Assembly: GCA_000720535.1 (NCBI GenBank)
Contig: JOAZ01000017.1
Coordinates: 186,001-250,000, forward strand
DNA: 64,000 nt
Direction of reading: 5' to 3'
Origin: Streptomyces halstedii
GTDB lineage: Bacteria; Actinomycetota; Actinomycetes; Streptomycetales; Streptomycetaceae
Shown: positions 8,210 to 17,272 of the stretch, piece by piece
Layout: every line of letters begins with the position of its first letter
How positions within the stretch are numbered: position 1 is the first letter of the stretch
Program-made: the position numbers and the translations under genes
The notes under the pieces: model-generated
Databases searched by the model: none
Told to the model about the DNA's origin: nothing
Seen by the model: the letters and a program-made list of their open reading frames with translations, nothing else

Positions 8210-9180
8210 GTCTCACAGGTCCGACACCCGCGGAGCAGCATCTGGGGGACCGGCTCGCCGCGCTCGTCGACGGCGAGCTCAAACACGACGCCCGCGAACG
8301 GGTCCTGGCCCATCTGGCGACCTGTTCCCGGTGCAAGGCGGAGGCGGACGCCCAGCGGCGGCTGAAGAGCGCCTTCGCCACCGCCACCCCGCCGCCGCCC
8401 TCCGAGGGGTTCCTCGCCCGCCTCCAGGGCCTCCCCGGGGGCACGGGCGGTGACGGCGACGGCCCCCGCGAACCCTTCGGCGGCGGCCGGGGGTTCGGGG
8501 AGGACGTCTTCCCGGCGCTTCCCCCCTCCCGGACCCGCACGCGCGCCGACTCGCGCCCCTCACCGCTGGGCGGCTTCGGTTATCTGCCCACCGTCCACGG
8601 CTCCACGACCGCCCTGCCAGGCGGTGCCTCCCGTTCCGCGTTCCCGGTGCACGCGGTGGGCCGGGAGGCGGATCGTTCCCCCTGGCGCGGCCGTCGCTTC
8701 GCGTTCGCCGCGGCCAGCGCCGTGTCGCTGGCGGCCATCGCGCTCGGTGGCGCTCTGCCCTTGGAGTACGGCCCCGAGCCGCCGCTCAGCGCGGAGGGCG
8801 CGGGCAGCGGCGCGACCCCGGCGGGCACCGAGGTCCGCGCGGGCGGCGGCGCCGCCACCGCGAGCCGCGGCGGTGGACTCACTTTCGGCGACCGGCCCGG
8901 CCTGTCCGCGTCGGCACCGGCGCTCTCCGCGTCCGCCCGGCCCGCGCTCGCCACGGCGCCCCCCGCGCTCCTCGGCACGACGGGGTTCGTGGGACAGTCC
9001 TTCGCCTTCCCGGTGCTGAACGTGAGCGTGCCGCCGCTGATACGTCCCACCGACGCGGGACCCCTGCTGTCGGCGCCGCCGGGAGGCGCGGCCGATCCCC
9101 GGGGGGCCGCGCCGTCCGCGACGGCCTCCGCCTCACCGCCGCTCACCGACCACGCGTTGCCGCTTTCGCCGTTGCGCTGA
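8206..9180 (+). CDS. Zinc-finger (zf-HC2) transmembrane anti-sigma factor
   Basis: Protein of 324 residues encoded directly after, and overlapping, the sigma gene. The N-terminal anti-sigma domain carries HLATCSRC (His36, Cys40, Cys43), the H-x3-C-x2-C pattern of zinc anti-sigma factors. A glycine/proline-rich linker follows, then one membrane segment ([18 protein letters not shown], about 164-181). The extracytoplasmic tail is long, Ala/Ser/Pro-rich and of low complexity. It should hold the sigma factor inactive at the membrane until stress. RseA of M. tuberculosis is the positional equivalent, but the tail here is much longer. Confidence 0.85.
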   Translation: MSLTGPTPAEQHLGDRLAALVDGELKHDARERVLAHLATCSRCKAEADAQRRLKSAFATATPPPPSEGFLARLQGLPGGTGGDGDGPREPFGGGRGFGEDVFPALPPSRTRTRADSRPSPLGGFGYLPTVHGSTTALPGGASRSAFPVHAVGREADRSPWRGRRFAFAAASAVSLAAIALGGALPLEYGPEPPLSAEGAGSGATPAGTEVRAGGGAATASRGGGLTFGDRPGLSASAPALSASARPALATAPPALLGTTGFVGQSFAFPVLNVSVPPLIRPTDAGPLLSAPPGGAADPRGAAPSATASASPPLTDHALPLSPLR

Positions 9181-9249
9181 CCGGACCTCCGCGCACAGGT
9201 TCGCAAACCTGGTTGAATTCCGGGGGGAGCGCCTCCGCGAGGGCGCTCA

Positions 9250-11160
9250 ATGGCCAGTGGCGGGGAGAGCATGGACGACGGGAAGCCCAGCGGGCCCAAG
9301 GCGAAGTGGTGGAGCCGTCCCTCGGCGGGACGCGTCCGCCCCGCCGAGCCGGAGGGCCCGGCACCGGGCGCGGCGGCCGGGACCGGGTCCGCGCGGGCCG
9401 ACGCGGTGACCGAGTCCGGCTCCGGCGGGGACGATTCGTTCACCCTCGCGCCCCCGGTTCCCGGCCCCGGAGCGTCGGTGCCCGAGGCCCTCGGGGCCGG
9501 CCCGGCGGCACCCGGCGCGGGCACCCCCGGCGCGGCCGGGCCCGGGGTTCCGTCCCCGCCGGGTGAGCCGGTCGCGTCCGCTCCCCGGGCGCGGCCCCTG
9601 CACACCCCCGACGAGTACAGCACCCCGCCCTACGGCGGCCCGGGGCCGTGGGCGCCCGCACCGCCCGTCCAGCGTCCGGTGCCGACCCCCGCCCACGGCA
9701 CCCCCGTGCCCCCGCCCTGCGCGGGAGGCGGCGGCCACGGCCCGGCGGCCCCCGCGCCGGGCGACCAGGCACCGGGCGAGGCGTACCCGGCGCCTGGCGA
9801 GGCGTACCCGCCCCCCGGCGGCGCGTACGGTCCGCAGCCGCCCGGACCCCACCCCCTGCCGCACCAGCACCACCAGCACCCGCACCAGACCGCCATGACG
9901 CAGACTCAGCAGCAGCCCCCGGCCGAACCGCAGCCCCTGCCCCCGCCCCCTCAGCCGCAGACGGGCCAGTGGACGCGCTACGACCCCTGGGGCGCGCCCC
10001 AGCAGCCCCTGAGCCGCCCCGACACCGGAGCCGAGGGCGGGAAGGCCCGCAAGGGACGCCGTGGAACGGCGCTGGCCGGTGCCGTCCTGCTCGCTCTCGT
10101 CGCGGGCGGGATCGGCGGCGGGGTCGGTTCGTACATCGAGCGCAACGGCGGCCTCACCACGGTCGAGCTGCCGCAGGCGGGCCCCGACAGCGGAGGCCGG
10201 GCCCCGGACAGCGTCGCCGGTATCGCCGCGCGCGCCCTGCCCGGTGTGGTGACCCTGCACGTCAGCGGTTCCGCCGAGTCCGGCACCGGCACGGGGTTCG
10301 TGCTCGACAGTAAGGGCCACATCCTCACCAACAACCACGTCGTGGCTCCCGCCGGGTCGGCCGGCCACATCACCGTCACCTTCAGCGGCGGCGAGACCGC
10401 GTCGGCCGAGATCGTCGGCAAGGACAGCGGGTACGACCTGGCGGTGGTGAAGGTCCGCGGGGTCTCGGGCCTCAAGCCCCTGGCCCTCGGCAACTCCGAC
10501 AACGTGCGGGTCGGTGACCCGGTGGTGGCCATCGGCGCCCCCTTCGACCTCTCCAACACGGTCACGTCCGGCATCATCAGCGCCAAGCAGCGGCCCATCA
10601 CCGCCGGGGGCGAGAAGGGCGACGGCAGCGACGTCAGCTACGTGGACGCCTTGCAGACCGACGCCCCCATCAACCCGGGCAACTCGGGCGGTCCGCTCGT
10701 CGACACCCAGGCCCGGGTGATCGGCATCAACAGCGCCATCCGCGCGGCCGACAGCGGTACCGGGCTCGACGGCGGGCAGTCGGGGTCCATCGGCCTCGGG
10801 TTCGCGATACCGGTCAACCAGGCCAAGCGCGTCGCAGAGGAGCTGATCAACACCGGCAAGGCCACCCACCCGGTGATCGGCGTCACCCTGGACATGCAGT
10901 ACACCGGTGACGGTGCCAAGGTCGGCGGGAAGAGCGCCGACGGCACCTCCGCGGTGACCCCCGGCGGCCCCGCAGACAAGGCGGGGATCAAAGCGGGGGA
11001 CGTCATCACCCAGGTGCAGGGCCAACGCGTGCACAGCGGAGAGGAGCTGATCATCAAGATCCGCGCCCACCGGCCGGGCGACCGGCTGGACCTCCGGCTG
11101 ACCCGCGGAGGTAAAGAGCGGTCCATGACTTTGACACTGGGTTCGGCGAGCGGTAGCTGA
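9250..11160 (+). CDS. htrA: HtrA-like S1C serine protease with PDZ domain
   Basis: Protein of 636 residues. The first 270 are proline/glycine-rich and disordered (cytoplasmic), then one membrane segment at about 272-296 exports the rest. The trypsin-like domain shows the catalytic triad: His363 in NNHVV, Asp396 in SGYDLAVV and Ser479 in GNSGGPL. A PDZ domain occupies about 530-630 (GVTLDMQY, KAGIKAGDVITQVQG). It degrades or refolds damaged exported proteins. Its place after sigma and anti-sigma genes suggests it is a target and possibly a feedback protease. ATG 9250 has GAGGG 8 nt upstream; an alternative ATG at 9271 also has a GGGGAG. Confidence 0.92.
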   Translation: MASGGESMDDGKPSGPKAKWWSRPSAGRVRPAEPEGPAPGAAAGTGSARADAVTESGSGGDDSFTLAPPVPGPGASVPEALGAGPAAPGAGTPGAAGPGVPSPPGEPVASAPRARPLHTPDEYSTPPYGGPGPWAPAPPVQRPVPTPAHGTPVPPPCAGGGGHGPAAPAPGDQAPGEAYPAPGEAYPPPGGAYGPQPPGPHPLPHQHHQHPHQTAMTQTQQQPPAEPQPLPPPPQPQTGQWTRYDPWGAPQQPLSRPDTGAEGGKARKGRRGTALAGAVLLALVAGGIGGGVGSYIERNGGLTTVELPQAGPDSGGRAPDSVAGIAARALPGVVTLHVSGSAESGTGTGFVLDSKGHILTNNHVVAPAGSAGHITVTFSGGETASAEIVGKDSGYDLAVVKVRGVSGLKPLALGNSDNVRVGDPVVAIGAPFDLSNTVTSGIISAKQRPITAGGEKGDGSDVSYVDALQTDAPINPGNSGGPLVDTQARVIGINSAIRAADSGTGLDGGQSGSIGLGFAIPVNQAKRVAEELINTGKATHPVIGVTLDMQYTGDGAKVGGKSADGTSAVTPGGPADKAGIKAGDVITQVQGQRVHSGEELIIKIRAHRPGDRLDLRLTRGGKERSMTLTLGSASGS

Positions 11161-11278
11161 CCGGCGGCGGCAGGTACCGGACGGACGGCAACGCCGGGTA
11201 CCGTGGAGCGGGTCCGGGCCACGGTCACCCGGCGGAGAGAACCGCCGGGAACACGCAGAGAACACGAGGAGCAGCAAG

Positions 11279-11815
11279 GTGTTCAATGACATAGGCGCAC
11301 TGGAGCTGCTGACGCTCGTGGTCATCGCGGTGATCGTCTTCGGTCCGGAGAAGCTGCCGAAGGTCATCCAGGACATCACGCGCACCATCCGCAAGATCCG
11401 GGAGTTCTCGGACAGCGCGAAGGAAGACATCCGCACGGAGCTCGGCCCGCAGTTCAAGGACTTCGAGTTCGAGGACCTCAACCCCAAGACGTTCCTCCGC
11501 AAGCAGCTCTCGGAGGGCGGCGACGACCTGGGGCTGAAGGAGATCCGCGAGAGCTTCGACCTGCGCAAGGAGATGGCCGAGATCACCGACGCGGTGAACG
11601 GCCGGGAGGGTGCCTCCTCCACCGCCCCCGCGTCGGCGGGCACGCCCGACCTGCTCAAGAAGGAGTCGGGCTCCGATCTCCTCAAGAAGGAGACGGGCCC
11701 CGATCTTCTGAAGAAGGAGCCGGCCCCGGACCTCCTCAAGAAGGAGACCGCGCCCGGCCGTCCGGAGAAGCCCGCCCTGGACGAGCGCCCGCCCTTCGAC
11801 GCAGACGCCACCTGA
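11279..11815 (+). CDS. tatB: Sec-independent protein translocase TatB
   Basis: Protein of 178 residues. Residues 1-25 (MFNDIGALELLTLVVIAVIVFGPEKLP) are the TatA/B membrane helix and FGPEKLP hinge, followed by a charged amphipathic helix. With TatC it recognises twin-arginine precursors. The position after htrA equals mycobacterial tatB. The C-terminal part is unusual: residues 124-159 are four tandem nine-residue repeats of the type DLLKKE+3, encoded at 11648-11755. The GTG start at 11279 follows an AGGAGCAGCAAG RBS. Confidence 0.9.
   Translation: MFNDIGALELLTLVVIAVIVFGPEKLPKVIQDITRTIRKIREFSDSAKEDIRTELGPQFKDFEFEDLNPKTFLRKQLSEGGDDLGLKEIRESFDLRKEMAEITDAVNGREGASSTAPASAGTPDLLKKESGSDLLKKETGPDLLKKEPAPDLLKKETAPGRPEKPALDERPPFDADAT
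11648..11755 (+). repeat. Four 27-bp in-frame repeats encoding DLLKKExxx in TatB
   Basis: Four consecutive units encode DLLKKESGS, DLLKKETGP, DLLKKEPAP and DLLKKETAP. Synonymous differences between copies (CTGCTC, CTCCTC, CTTCTG, CTCCTC for the Leu pair) show selection for the protein repeat rather than a very recent DNA duplication. Confidence 0.85.
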
Positions 11816-11940
11816 GACCGGTCAATCCCGGCTCCTCGGGGCGGTATGGCTATTCTCCATCTGTCCGGTTGCGAGGTTGCCCACGCCCGAGAGGGAGGGC
11901 CGCTCCGGATCAGCGACAGATCGAGGAGGCGGCCGGGCAG

Positions 11941-12603
11941 ATGGAGACGACGAGTCGGGCAGGGGCGGACGGTGCCCCCGGCGCCGGCACCACAGCGGGG
12001 GCGCCGGCGACCCGGCGCGCTGTCGACGGCTATCTGAAGGCGCCGTTCCCCTGGTACGGCCTCGACGAGGCGTTCACCGGCCCGCGCTGGCTGATGCAGG
12101 TCACCCCGGCGGCGGACGGCACGGTGCAGCACGGCTGCACCGGCCACGGCGAGGAACCCGCCCTGCGCTCCGGCGACAGCGCCGAGAAGGAGCGCTTCGC
12201 GGTGGTGGTGACGGTCGCCAGCAGCCCGACGCGGCACAGCGGCGACGGTACGGGTGTGCTGGAGGCCACCACGGTGTCCTCGGCGGCCTGGCTGGCCGGC
12301 AGCGGCCTGCTCACCTACACCTGGCCCGCGCAGATGGACCACGTCCTGCGTGGCGAATGGCTGAGCCAGCAGACGGAGGCCGCGTTCGCGCTCGCCGACG
12401 AGGTGGGCCAGGCCCCCTGGTCGTCGCTGTCCCTCCCGGTGGACGGGGTGCCGGTGGACTTCCACTACCGCGAGTCCGAGTTCGGCTGGATCCTCGCCGG
12501 ATCGGCGCCCGACGGGGTGCACATCGGCGCGTACGGGCGCGGGATGAGCGCCTACGGCCTGGGCTTCGCGGTGATCGGTGACATCAGGACGTACGAGGTC
12601 TGA
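11941..12603 (+). CDS. Conserved hypothetical protein
   Basis: Protein of 220 residues that I do not assign to a named family. After a low-complexity Gly/Ala/Thr N-terminus comes a globular region beginning AVDGYLKAPFPWYGLDEAF and rich in Trp and Tyr, ending GFAVIGDIRTYEV. No signal peptide or membrane segment is evident, so it is probably cytoplasmic. ATG 11941 has GAGGAGG 11 nt upstream; the frame is open upstream but those codons read as non-coding. It is convergent with mrp across a repeat-rich gap. Confidence 0.7.
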   Translation: METTSRAGADGAPGAGTTAGAPATRRAVDGYLKAPFPWYGLDEAFTGPRWLMQVTPAADGTVQHGCTGHGEEPALRSGDSAEKERFAVVVTVASSPTRHSGDGTGVLEATTVSSAAWLAGSGLLTYTWPAQMDHVLRGEWLSQQTEAAFALADEVGQAPWSSLSLPVDGVPVDFHYRESEFGWILAGSAPDGVHIGAYGRGMSAYGLGFAVIGDIRTYEV

Positions 12604-12619
12604 GCGGCCCGCACACGGT

Positions 12620-12720
12620 GCGGGGCGGCCCCGGACGGCGGCCCACCGTACCGCTCGGTGCGGCCCCGGACGGCGGCCGACCGCACGCCCGCGGGGCGGC
12701 CCCGGACGACGGCCGCCCCG
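12620..12720. repeat. Three copies of a 35-bp repeat between convergent genes
   Basis: GGCCCCGGACGGCGGCC is found at 12627-12643 and 12662-12678, with a one-mismatch copy at 12698-12714, so the period is 35-36 bp. The inverted core GGCCCCGG/CCGGGGCC may also form hairpins serving as a bidirectional terminator. Confidence 0.65.
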
Positions 12721-12774
12721 CCTCGCGGAACCGCCCGTGCCCGAGGACCGCCCCCAGGCCGCCGCGTGCGCGGC

Positions 12775-13908
12775 TCAGAACTTGTTGCGCGGGGTCAGCC
12801 CCAACGACATGCCGGACAGGCCGCGCTGACGGCCACCCAGCTTCTGGGCGATCGACCGCAGCGCCGCGCCGGCCGGGGAGTCCGGGTCGGACAGGACGAC
12901 GGGCTTGCCCTCGTCGCCGCCCTCCCGCAGCCGCAGGTCGATCGGGATCGAGCCCAGCACCGGCACCTCGGCGCCGACCGTCTTCGTCAGCCCGTCGGCG
13001 ACCCGCTGACCGCCGCCGGAGCCGAACACGTCGACCGTCTCGTCGCAGTGCGGGCACGGCATGCCCGACATGTTCTCGACCACACCGACGATCTTCTGGT
13101 GGGTCTGCACGGCGATGGACCCGGCGCGCTCCGCGACCTCGGCCGCCGCCTGCTGAGGGGTGGTGACGACCAGGATCTCCGCGTTCGGCACGAGCTGCGC
13201 GACGGAGATCGCGATGTCACCCGTGCCCGGCGGCAGGTCGAGCAGCAGGACGTCCAGGTCGCCCCAGTACACATCGGCGAGGAACTGCTGGAGCGCCCGG
13301 TGCAGCATCGGGCCGCGCCACACCACCGGGGCGTTGCCCGGGGTGAACATGCCGATCGAGATGACCTTCACGCCGTGCGCGGACGGCGGCATGATCATGT
13401 TCTCGACCTGGGTGGGCTTGCCGTCCGCGCCGAGCATCCGGGGCACGCTGTGCCCGTAGATGTCCGCGTCCACCACGCCGACCTTGAGCCCGTCGTCCGC
13501 CAGCGCCGCCGCGAGATTCACCGTCACCGACGACTTGCCGACGCCGCCCTTGCCGGACGCGACCGCGTAGACCCGGGTCAGCGAACCGGGCTTGGCGAAC
13601 GGGACCTCACGCTCCGCGGTGCCACCGCGCAGCGAGGAGGCCAGCTCCTTGCGCTGCTCGTCGCTCATCACGTCGAGCGTGACCTCGACCCGCGACACGC
13701 CTTCGACACGGGCCACCGCGTCGGTCACGTTCCTGGTGATCGTCTCCCGCATCGGGCAGCCGGAGACCGTGAGGTACACGGTGACAGCGACCACACCGTC
13801 AGGATCGATGTCGACGGATTTCACCATGCCCAGCTCGGTGATCGGTCGGTGGATCTCCGGGTCGTTCACTGTCGCCAGCGCTTCACGCACCGCGTCTTCC
13901 GTAGCCAT
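12775..13908 (-). CDS. mrp: Mrp/NBP35-family Fe-S cluster carrier ATPase
   Basis: Protein of 377 residues. An N-terminal MIP18/DUF59-like domain (about 1-95, ALATVNDPEIHRPITELGMV) precedes a deviant Walker A P-loop GKGGVGKSS near residues 118-127, a switch region PPGTGD, and the CPHC pair (MPCPHC) that binds a bridging cluster. Mrp/ApbC proteins load Fe-S clusters onto apoproteins. ATG 13908 is chosen over upstream in-frame codons because TACCAT (13921-13916) lies 7 nt upstream, giving a leaderless start. This matches Rv1229c position. Confidence 0.92.
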   Translation of the reverse strand: MATEDAVREALATVNDPEIHRPITELGMVKSVDIDPDGVVAVTVYLTVSGCPMRETITRNVTDAVARVEGVSRVEVTLDVMSDEQRKELASSLRGGTAEREVPFAKPGSLTRVYAVASGKGGVGKSSVTVNLAAALADDGLKVGVVDADIYGHSVPRMLGADGKPTQVENMIMPPSAHGVKVISIGMFTPGNAPVVWRGPMLHRALQQFLADVYWGDLDVLLLDLPPGTGDIAISVAQLVPNAEILVVTTPQQAAAEVAERAGSIAVQTHQKIVGVVENMSGMPCPHCDETVDVFGSGGGQRVADGLTKTVGAEVPVLGSIPIDLRLREGGDEGKPVVLSDPDSPAGAALRSIAQKLGGRQRGLSGMSLGLTPRNKF

Positions 13909-13951
13909 ACGGACGATGGTACGGCGCCGGTGCCTACGCGCGGGTAGCCCT

Positions 13952-14512
13952 TCAGCGGTCGGCTTCGTCACTCTCCGCGGGAAGCAGCACCCGGCGCTGT
14001 TCCATGTCCCTGACCATGGCTTCCAGCTCCGACCGGATCCAGTCCCGGGTGGCGACCTCGCCGAGGCCCATCCGGAGCGCCGCGATCTCCCGGGTGAGGT
14101 ACTCGGTGTCCGCGATCGAGCGCTCGTCCTGCTTGCGGTCCTGCTCGTGGGTGACCCGGTCGCGGTCGTCCTGGCGGTTCTGCGCGAGCAGGATCAGCGG
14201 GGCCGCGTACGAGGCCTGGAGGGACAGCGCCAGGGTCAGGAAGATGAACGGGTACTCGTCGAACCGCAGCCCGCGCGGGGCGACGACGTTCCACATCACC
14301 CACAGGATGATGATCAGCGTCATCCAGACGATGAACCGCCCCGTCCCCAGGAAGCGGGCGATGCGCTCGGAGAACCGGCCGAACGCCTCCGGGTCGTACT
14401 CCGGCAGCAGCCGGCGCCGGGGCGCCTTCGGCTGGTCGAGCCGGGGCCTTGGAGGACGCGTGATGCCCGACGCGCCCGACGGGCCGCTCCTCGCGCGGTC
14501 GTCAGCGGTCAC
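13952..14512 (-). CDS. DUF1003 family membrane protein
   Basis: Protein of 186 residues. After a basic N-terminus (RPPRPRLDQPKAPRRR) come two membrane segments, FIVWMTLIIILWVMWNV (about 60-76) and FIFLTLALSLQASYAAPLIL (about 89-108). A highly charged, probably coiled-coil tail follows (NRQDDRDRVTHEQDRK onward). These features fit DUF1003. Its GTG start (14512) lies inside the end of the MgtE-N/CBS gene (stop at 14502), so the two are co-translated and may act together in magnesium handling. Confidence 0.87.
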   Translation of the reverse strand: MTADDRARSGPSGASGITRPPRPRLDQPKAPRRRLLPEYDPEAFGRFSERIARFLGTGRFIVWMTLIIILWVMWNVVAPRGLRFDEYPFIFLTLALSLQASYAAPLILLAQNRQDDRDRVTHEQDRKQDERSIADTEYLTREIAALRMGLGEVATRDWIRSELEAMVRDMEQRRVLLPAESDEADR

Positions 14513-15773
14513 CGGTGTCCTCCTCCCCGCTGTCGAAGTCGGTCTCCCGCCAGTCCTCGGGGAGCAGGTGGTCCAGCACGTCGTCGACGGTGACCGCGCC
14601 CAGCAGCGACCCGCTCTCGTCCACCACGGGCGCCGAGACGAGGTTGTACGCGGCGAGGTAGCTGGTCACCGCGGGCAGCGGGGTGTCCGGGGCGAGCGGC
14701 ACCAGGTTGCTGTCGACCAGCGAGCTGACCAGGGTGAACGGTGGGTCGCGCAGCAGCCGCTGGAAGTGCGCGGTGCCCAGGTACGTGCCGGTCGGCGTCT
14801 CGTCCGGCGACCGGCAGACGTACACCTGGGCGGCCAGCGCGGGGGAGAGGTCCTGCTGCCGTACCCGGGCCAGCGCGTCGGCGACCGTCGCGTCCGGCCG
14901 CAGGATGATCGGCTCCGTCGTCATCAGCCCGCCCGCGGTCCGCTCCTCGTAGGAGAGCAGACGCCGCACGTCGGCCGCGTCGTCCGGCCGCATCAGGGTC
15001 AGCAGGCGTTCCTTGTCGGCCTCCGGCAGCCAGGAGAGCAGGTCGGCCGCGTCGTCCGGGTCCATCGCCTCCAGGACGTCCGCCGCCCGGTCCTCCTTCA
15101 GCTTGCCGATGATCTCCACCTGGTCGTCCCCGGGCAGTTCCTCCAGGACGTCCGCGAGCCGGTCGTCGTCCAGGGCGGCGGCCACCTCGGCCCGGCGCTT
15201 CGGCGTCAGATGGTGCATCGCGTTGGCGACGTCGGTGGGACGCAGCCGGTCGAAGGTGGCCACCAGGCTCTCCGCGCCGCCGTGCTGCTCCAGCGAGAAC
15301 CCGCGGATGGCCGACCACTCCACGGTCAGCGTCTCGCCCTTGCGGCGCAGCGCACCGCCGCGCCCCTTGCGTACGAAGAACTTGTCGATCTCCCAGTCGC
15401 GGCGGGCCGGGAGCTGCTGGATGGCCACGTCGAGGACGGTGACCTCCTCGTCCGTCTCCACCAGGTGCACCCGCCGGTCAAGGAACTCGCCCAGGACCAG
15501 TCGCTCGGTCGGGCGCTGTTCGAAGCGCCGCATGTTGACCACGCCGGTGGTGATGACCTGGCCGGACTCGACGCCCGTCACCCGGGTCATCGGCAGGAAG
15601 ATGCGGCGCCGGCTCACCACCTCGACGACCATGCCGAGGAGCCGCGGGGGCTTGCCGCCGACCCGGAGCATCGCCACCAGGTCGCGCATCCGGCCGACCT
15701 GGTCACCGTTCGGGTCGAACACCGGTACGCCGGAGAGGTGCGAGACGAACACCCGGGGGGTGCCTGCCGCCAT
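14502..15773 (-). CDS. MgtE N-terminal/CBS-domain protein, lacking the transport domain
   Basis: Protein of 423 residues. A PRC-barrel-like N-terminus (VFVSHLSGVPVFDPNGDQVG, about 7-60) is followed by the MgtE N domain (EVAAALDDDRLADVLEELP and AADLLSWLPEADKERLL) and two CBS motifs (about 280-400, ending in LLGAVTVDDVLDHLLP). The MgtE channel membrane domain is absent, so it cannot transport Mg2+ itself and is likely a regulatory or sensing partner. It overlaps the DUF1003 gene by 11 nt and corresponds to Rv1232c. A few genes away lies corA, a true Mg2+ channel. Confidence 0.88.
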   Translation of the reverse strand: MAAGTPRVFVSHLSGVPVFDPNGDQVGRMRDLVAMLRVGGKPPRLLGMVVEVVSRRRIFLPMTRVTGVESGQVITTGVVNMRRFEQRPTERLVLGEFLDRRVHLVETDEEVTVLDVAIQQLPARRDWEIDKFFVRKGRGGALRRKGETLTVEWSAIRGFSLEQHGGAESLVATFDRLRPTDVANAMHHLTPKRRAEVAAALDDDRLADVLEELPGDDQVEIIGKLKEDRAADVLEAMDPDDAADLLSWLPEADKERLLTLMRPDDAADVRRLLSYEERTAGGLMTTEPIILRPDATVADALARVRQQDLSPALAAQVYVCRSPDETPTGTYLGTAHFQRLLRDPPFTLVSSLVDSNLVPLAPDTPLPAVTSYLAAYNLVSAPVVDESGSLLGAVTVDDVLDHLLPEDWRETDFDSGEEDTGDR

Positions 15774-15944
15774 CCTGTGCGTCTCCCTCCGCCCCCCGCG
15801 TCCGCCTTGCCGTGATTCAGGCTAGCCCGTACCCGCCCCCGCCGCCCGTGGCGGACCGTCCGTCCGGCACTGGGCCGAAAGGCGTACCGGGCACGGGTAC
15901 GCTGCCGTCTGCCACCCCGACACACCGACGAGAGGCAGTGCGCC

Positions 15945-16697
15945 GTGACCTCTTCCGCCCCGGCCGTCCGGGCCCGCCGCCGGACGGCCGCCGCCCTGGT
16001 GCTCTGCGCCGGGCTGACCGCCGCGCTGACGGCCTGCGCGGGGGAGGACCCGGACGAGGGAACCAACGGCGTCGGCAAACTGACGGCGGAACAGATCGAG
16101 AAGAAGACCCGGGCCGCCGCCGACGCCGCCGACGCCGTGCGCCTGACCGGCAAGCTGGTCAGCAAGGGCGGCACGTACACCCTGGACATGCGGCTGAGCG
16201 CCGACGGCGGCACCGGATCGGTGACCTCGAAGAAGAACACCTTCGCGCTGCTGCGGGTCGGGGACGAGCTGTTCCTCAAGGCCGACGCGGGCTTCTGGAC
16301 CGACGAGAAGGGCGACGACGACAGCTCCCAGGCCGCCGACAAGCTCCAGAACAAGTACGTGAAGGTGCCCGAGGACGATCCGACCTACCGGCAACTGCGC
16401 GGCTTCACCGAGAAGAAGACCCTCCTGGACGGCATGCTCACGCTGCACGGAAAGGTCAACAAGGGCGATCGCGACACGGTCGGGGAGGTCCGCACGGTGC
16501 AGATCATGGGGGGAAAGGGTGAGGGCGGCACGCTCGACGTCTCCCTGGAGGGCACGCCGTACCCGCTGAGGGTGGCCCGGGGCGGCGGCGGGGGGTCCGT
16601 CACCCTGGCCGACTGGGGCGAGGACTTCGCGCTGGAGGCACCGGCCGAGGGCGACACCGTCGACTACGGCGGCGACCTGCCCAAGTCCTCCGGCTGA
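15945..16697 (+). CDS. Secreted lipoprotein (LppX/LprG-like)
   Basis: Protein of 250 residues with a type II signal peptide: arginine-rich start (RARRRT), hydrophobic core, lipobox LTAC with Cys31 as the lipidated residue. The mature part is acidic, opens with KLTAEQIEKKTRAAADAADAVR and continues as beta-rich segments (GTLDVSLEGTPYPLRVARG). This resembles the half-barrel lipoproteins that bind acyl lipids, an inference from pattern only. GTG 15945 has GAGAGGCAG upstream. Confidence 0.78.
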   Translation: MTSSAPAVRARRRTAAALVLCAGLTAALTACAGEDPDEGTNGVGKLTAEQIEKKTRAAADAADAVRLTGKLVSKGGTYTLDMRLSADGGTGSVTSKKNTFALLRVGDELFLKADAGFWTDEKGDDDSSQAADKLQNKYVKVPEDDPTYRQLRGFTEKKTLLDGMLTLHGKVNKGDRDTVGEVRTVQIMGGKGEGGTLDVSLEGTPYPLRVARGGGGGSVTLADWGEDFALEAPAEGDTVDYGGDLPKSSG

Positions 16698-16739
16698 CCC
16701 CGCCCGGCGCCGGCCCCCGGCAGCCCGTGCGGCGGCGCC

Positions 16740-17258
16740 TCAGCCCGTGCGGCGGCGCTTCAGCAGCAGCCGGGGGAGCGCGGCGGGTACGGGATGCCGG
16801 GTGGTCGCCGTGGTGGGCGGAGGCACCGCGGCCAGCGAGCCCCGCGGCAGGTCCGTGCGGGCCGCACCCGGCGTCAGCCGCACCACCCGGCACGCGCGCG
16901 CCCAGCGTTCGGTCAGCCGGTCGGCGTCCGGCGCGTTCAGCCGTTTGCCCTTGAGCTCAGCGACCGCCGCCTCCCACTCCTCGGAGTGCGGGGCGAGGAC
17001 GGCGACGGCGGCCGTCCAGGCCACGATCCGGCCGCCCTTGTCCTTGCTGCGCACCGTCACCTCGGCGGCCCCGCCCGGCTCCAGTCCCGCGGGCAGCGGC
17101 TGCTCCCCGGGGCCGTCACCGACGAGCACCGCCGCGCCGTCGTGCCACACGTGCCAGAGCGCCTGGGCGCGGCCCGAGCCGCGCACCCAGATCAGGCCGG
17201 ACTTCTTGGTGGCCTCCTCGACCAGGGCCCGGTCCAGCAACACGTCAGCGGCAGTCAT
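16740..17258 (-). CDS. Conserved hypothetical protein
   Basis: Protein of 172 residues, no confident family. Segments such as SGLIWVRGSGRAQALWHVWHDGAAVLVGDG look like the strand-turn-strand pattern of flavin/PNPOx-like split barrels, a weak suggestion. A basic C-terminus (LLLKRRRTG) ends it. ATG 17258 lies just inside a MITE-like repeat that separates it from corA. A 20-bp direct repeat (CAGCCCGTGCGGCGGCGC type) at about 16721-16758 duplicates sequence around its stop codon. Confidence 0.7.
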   Translation of the reverse strand: MTAADVLLDRALVEEATKKSGLIWVRGSGRAQALWHVWHDGAAVLVGDGPGEQPLPAGLEPGGAAEVTVRSKDKGGRIVAWTAAVAVLAPHSEEWEAAVAELKGKRLNAPDADRLTERWARACRVVRLTPGAARTDLPRGSLAAVPPPTTATTRHPVPAALPRLLLKRRRTG

Positions 17259-17272
17259 GTCCGCACTCTATT

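Noticed and set aside
12584-13057. A minus-strand protein in the mrp/repeat region
   Set aside because: It is another frame of mrp and the 35-bp repeats, arginine-rich without a start signal.
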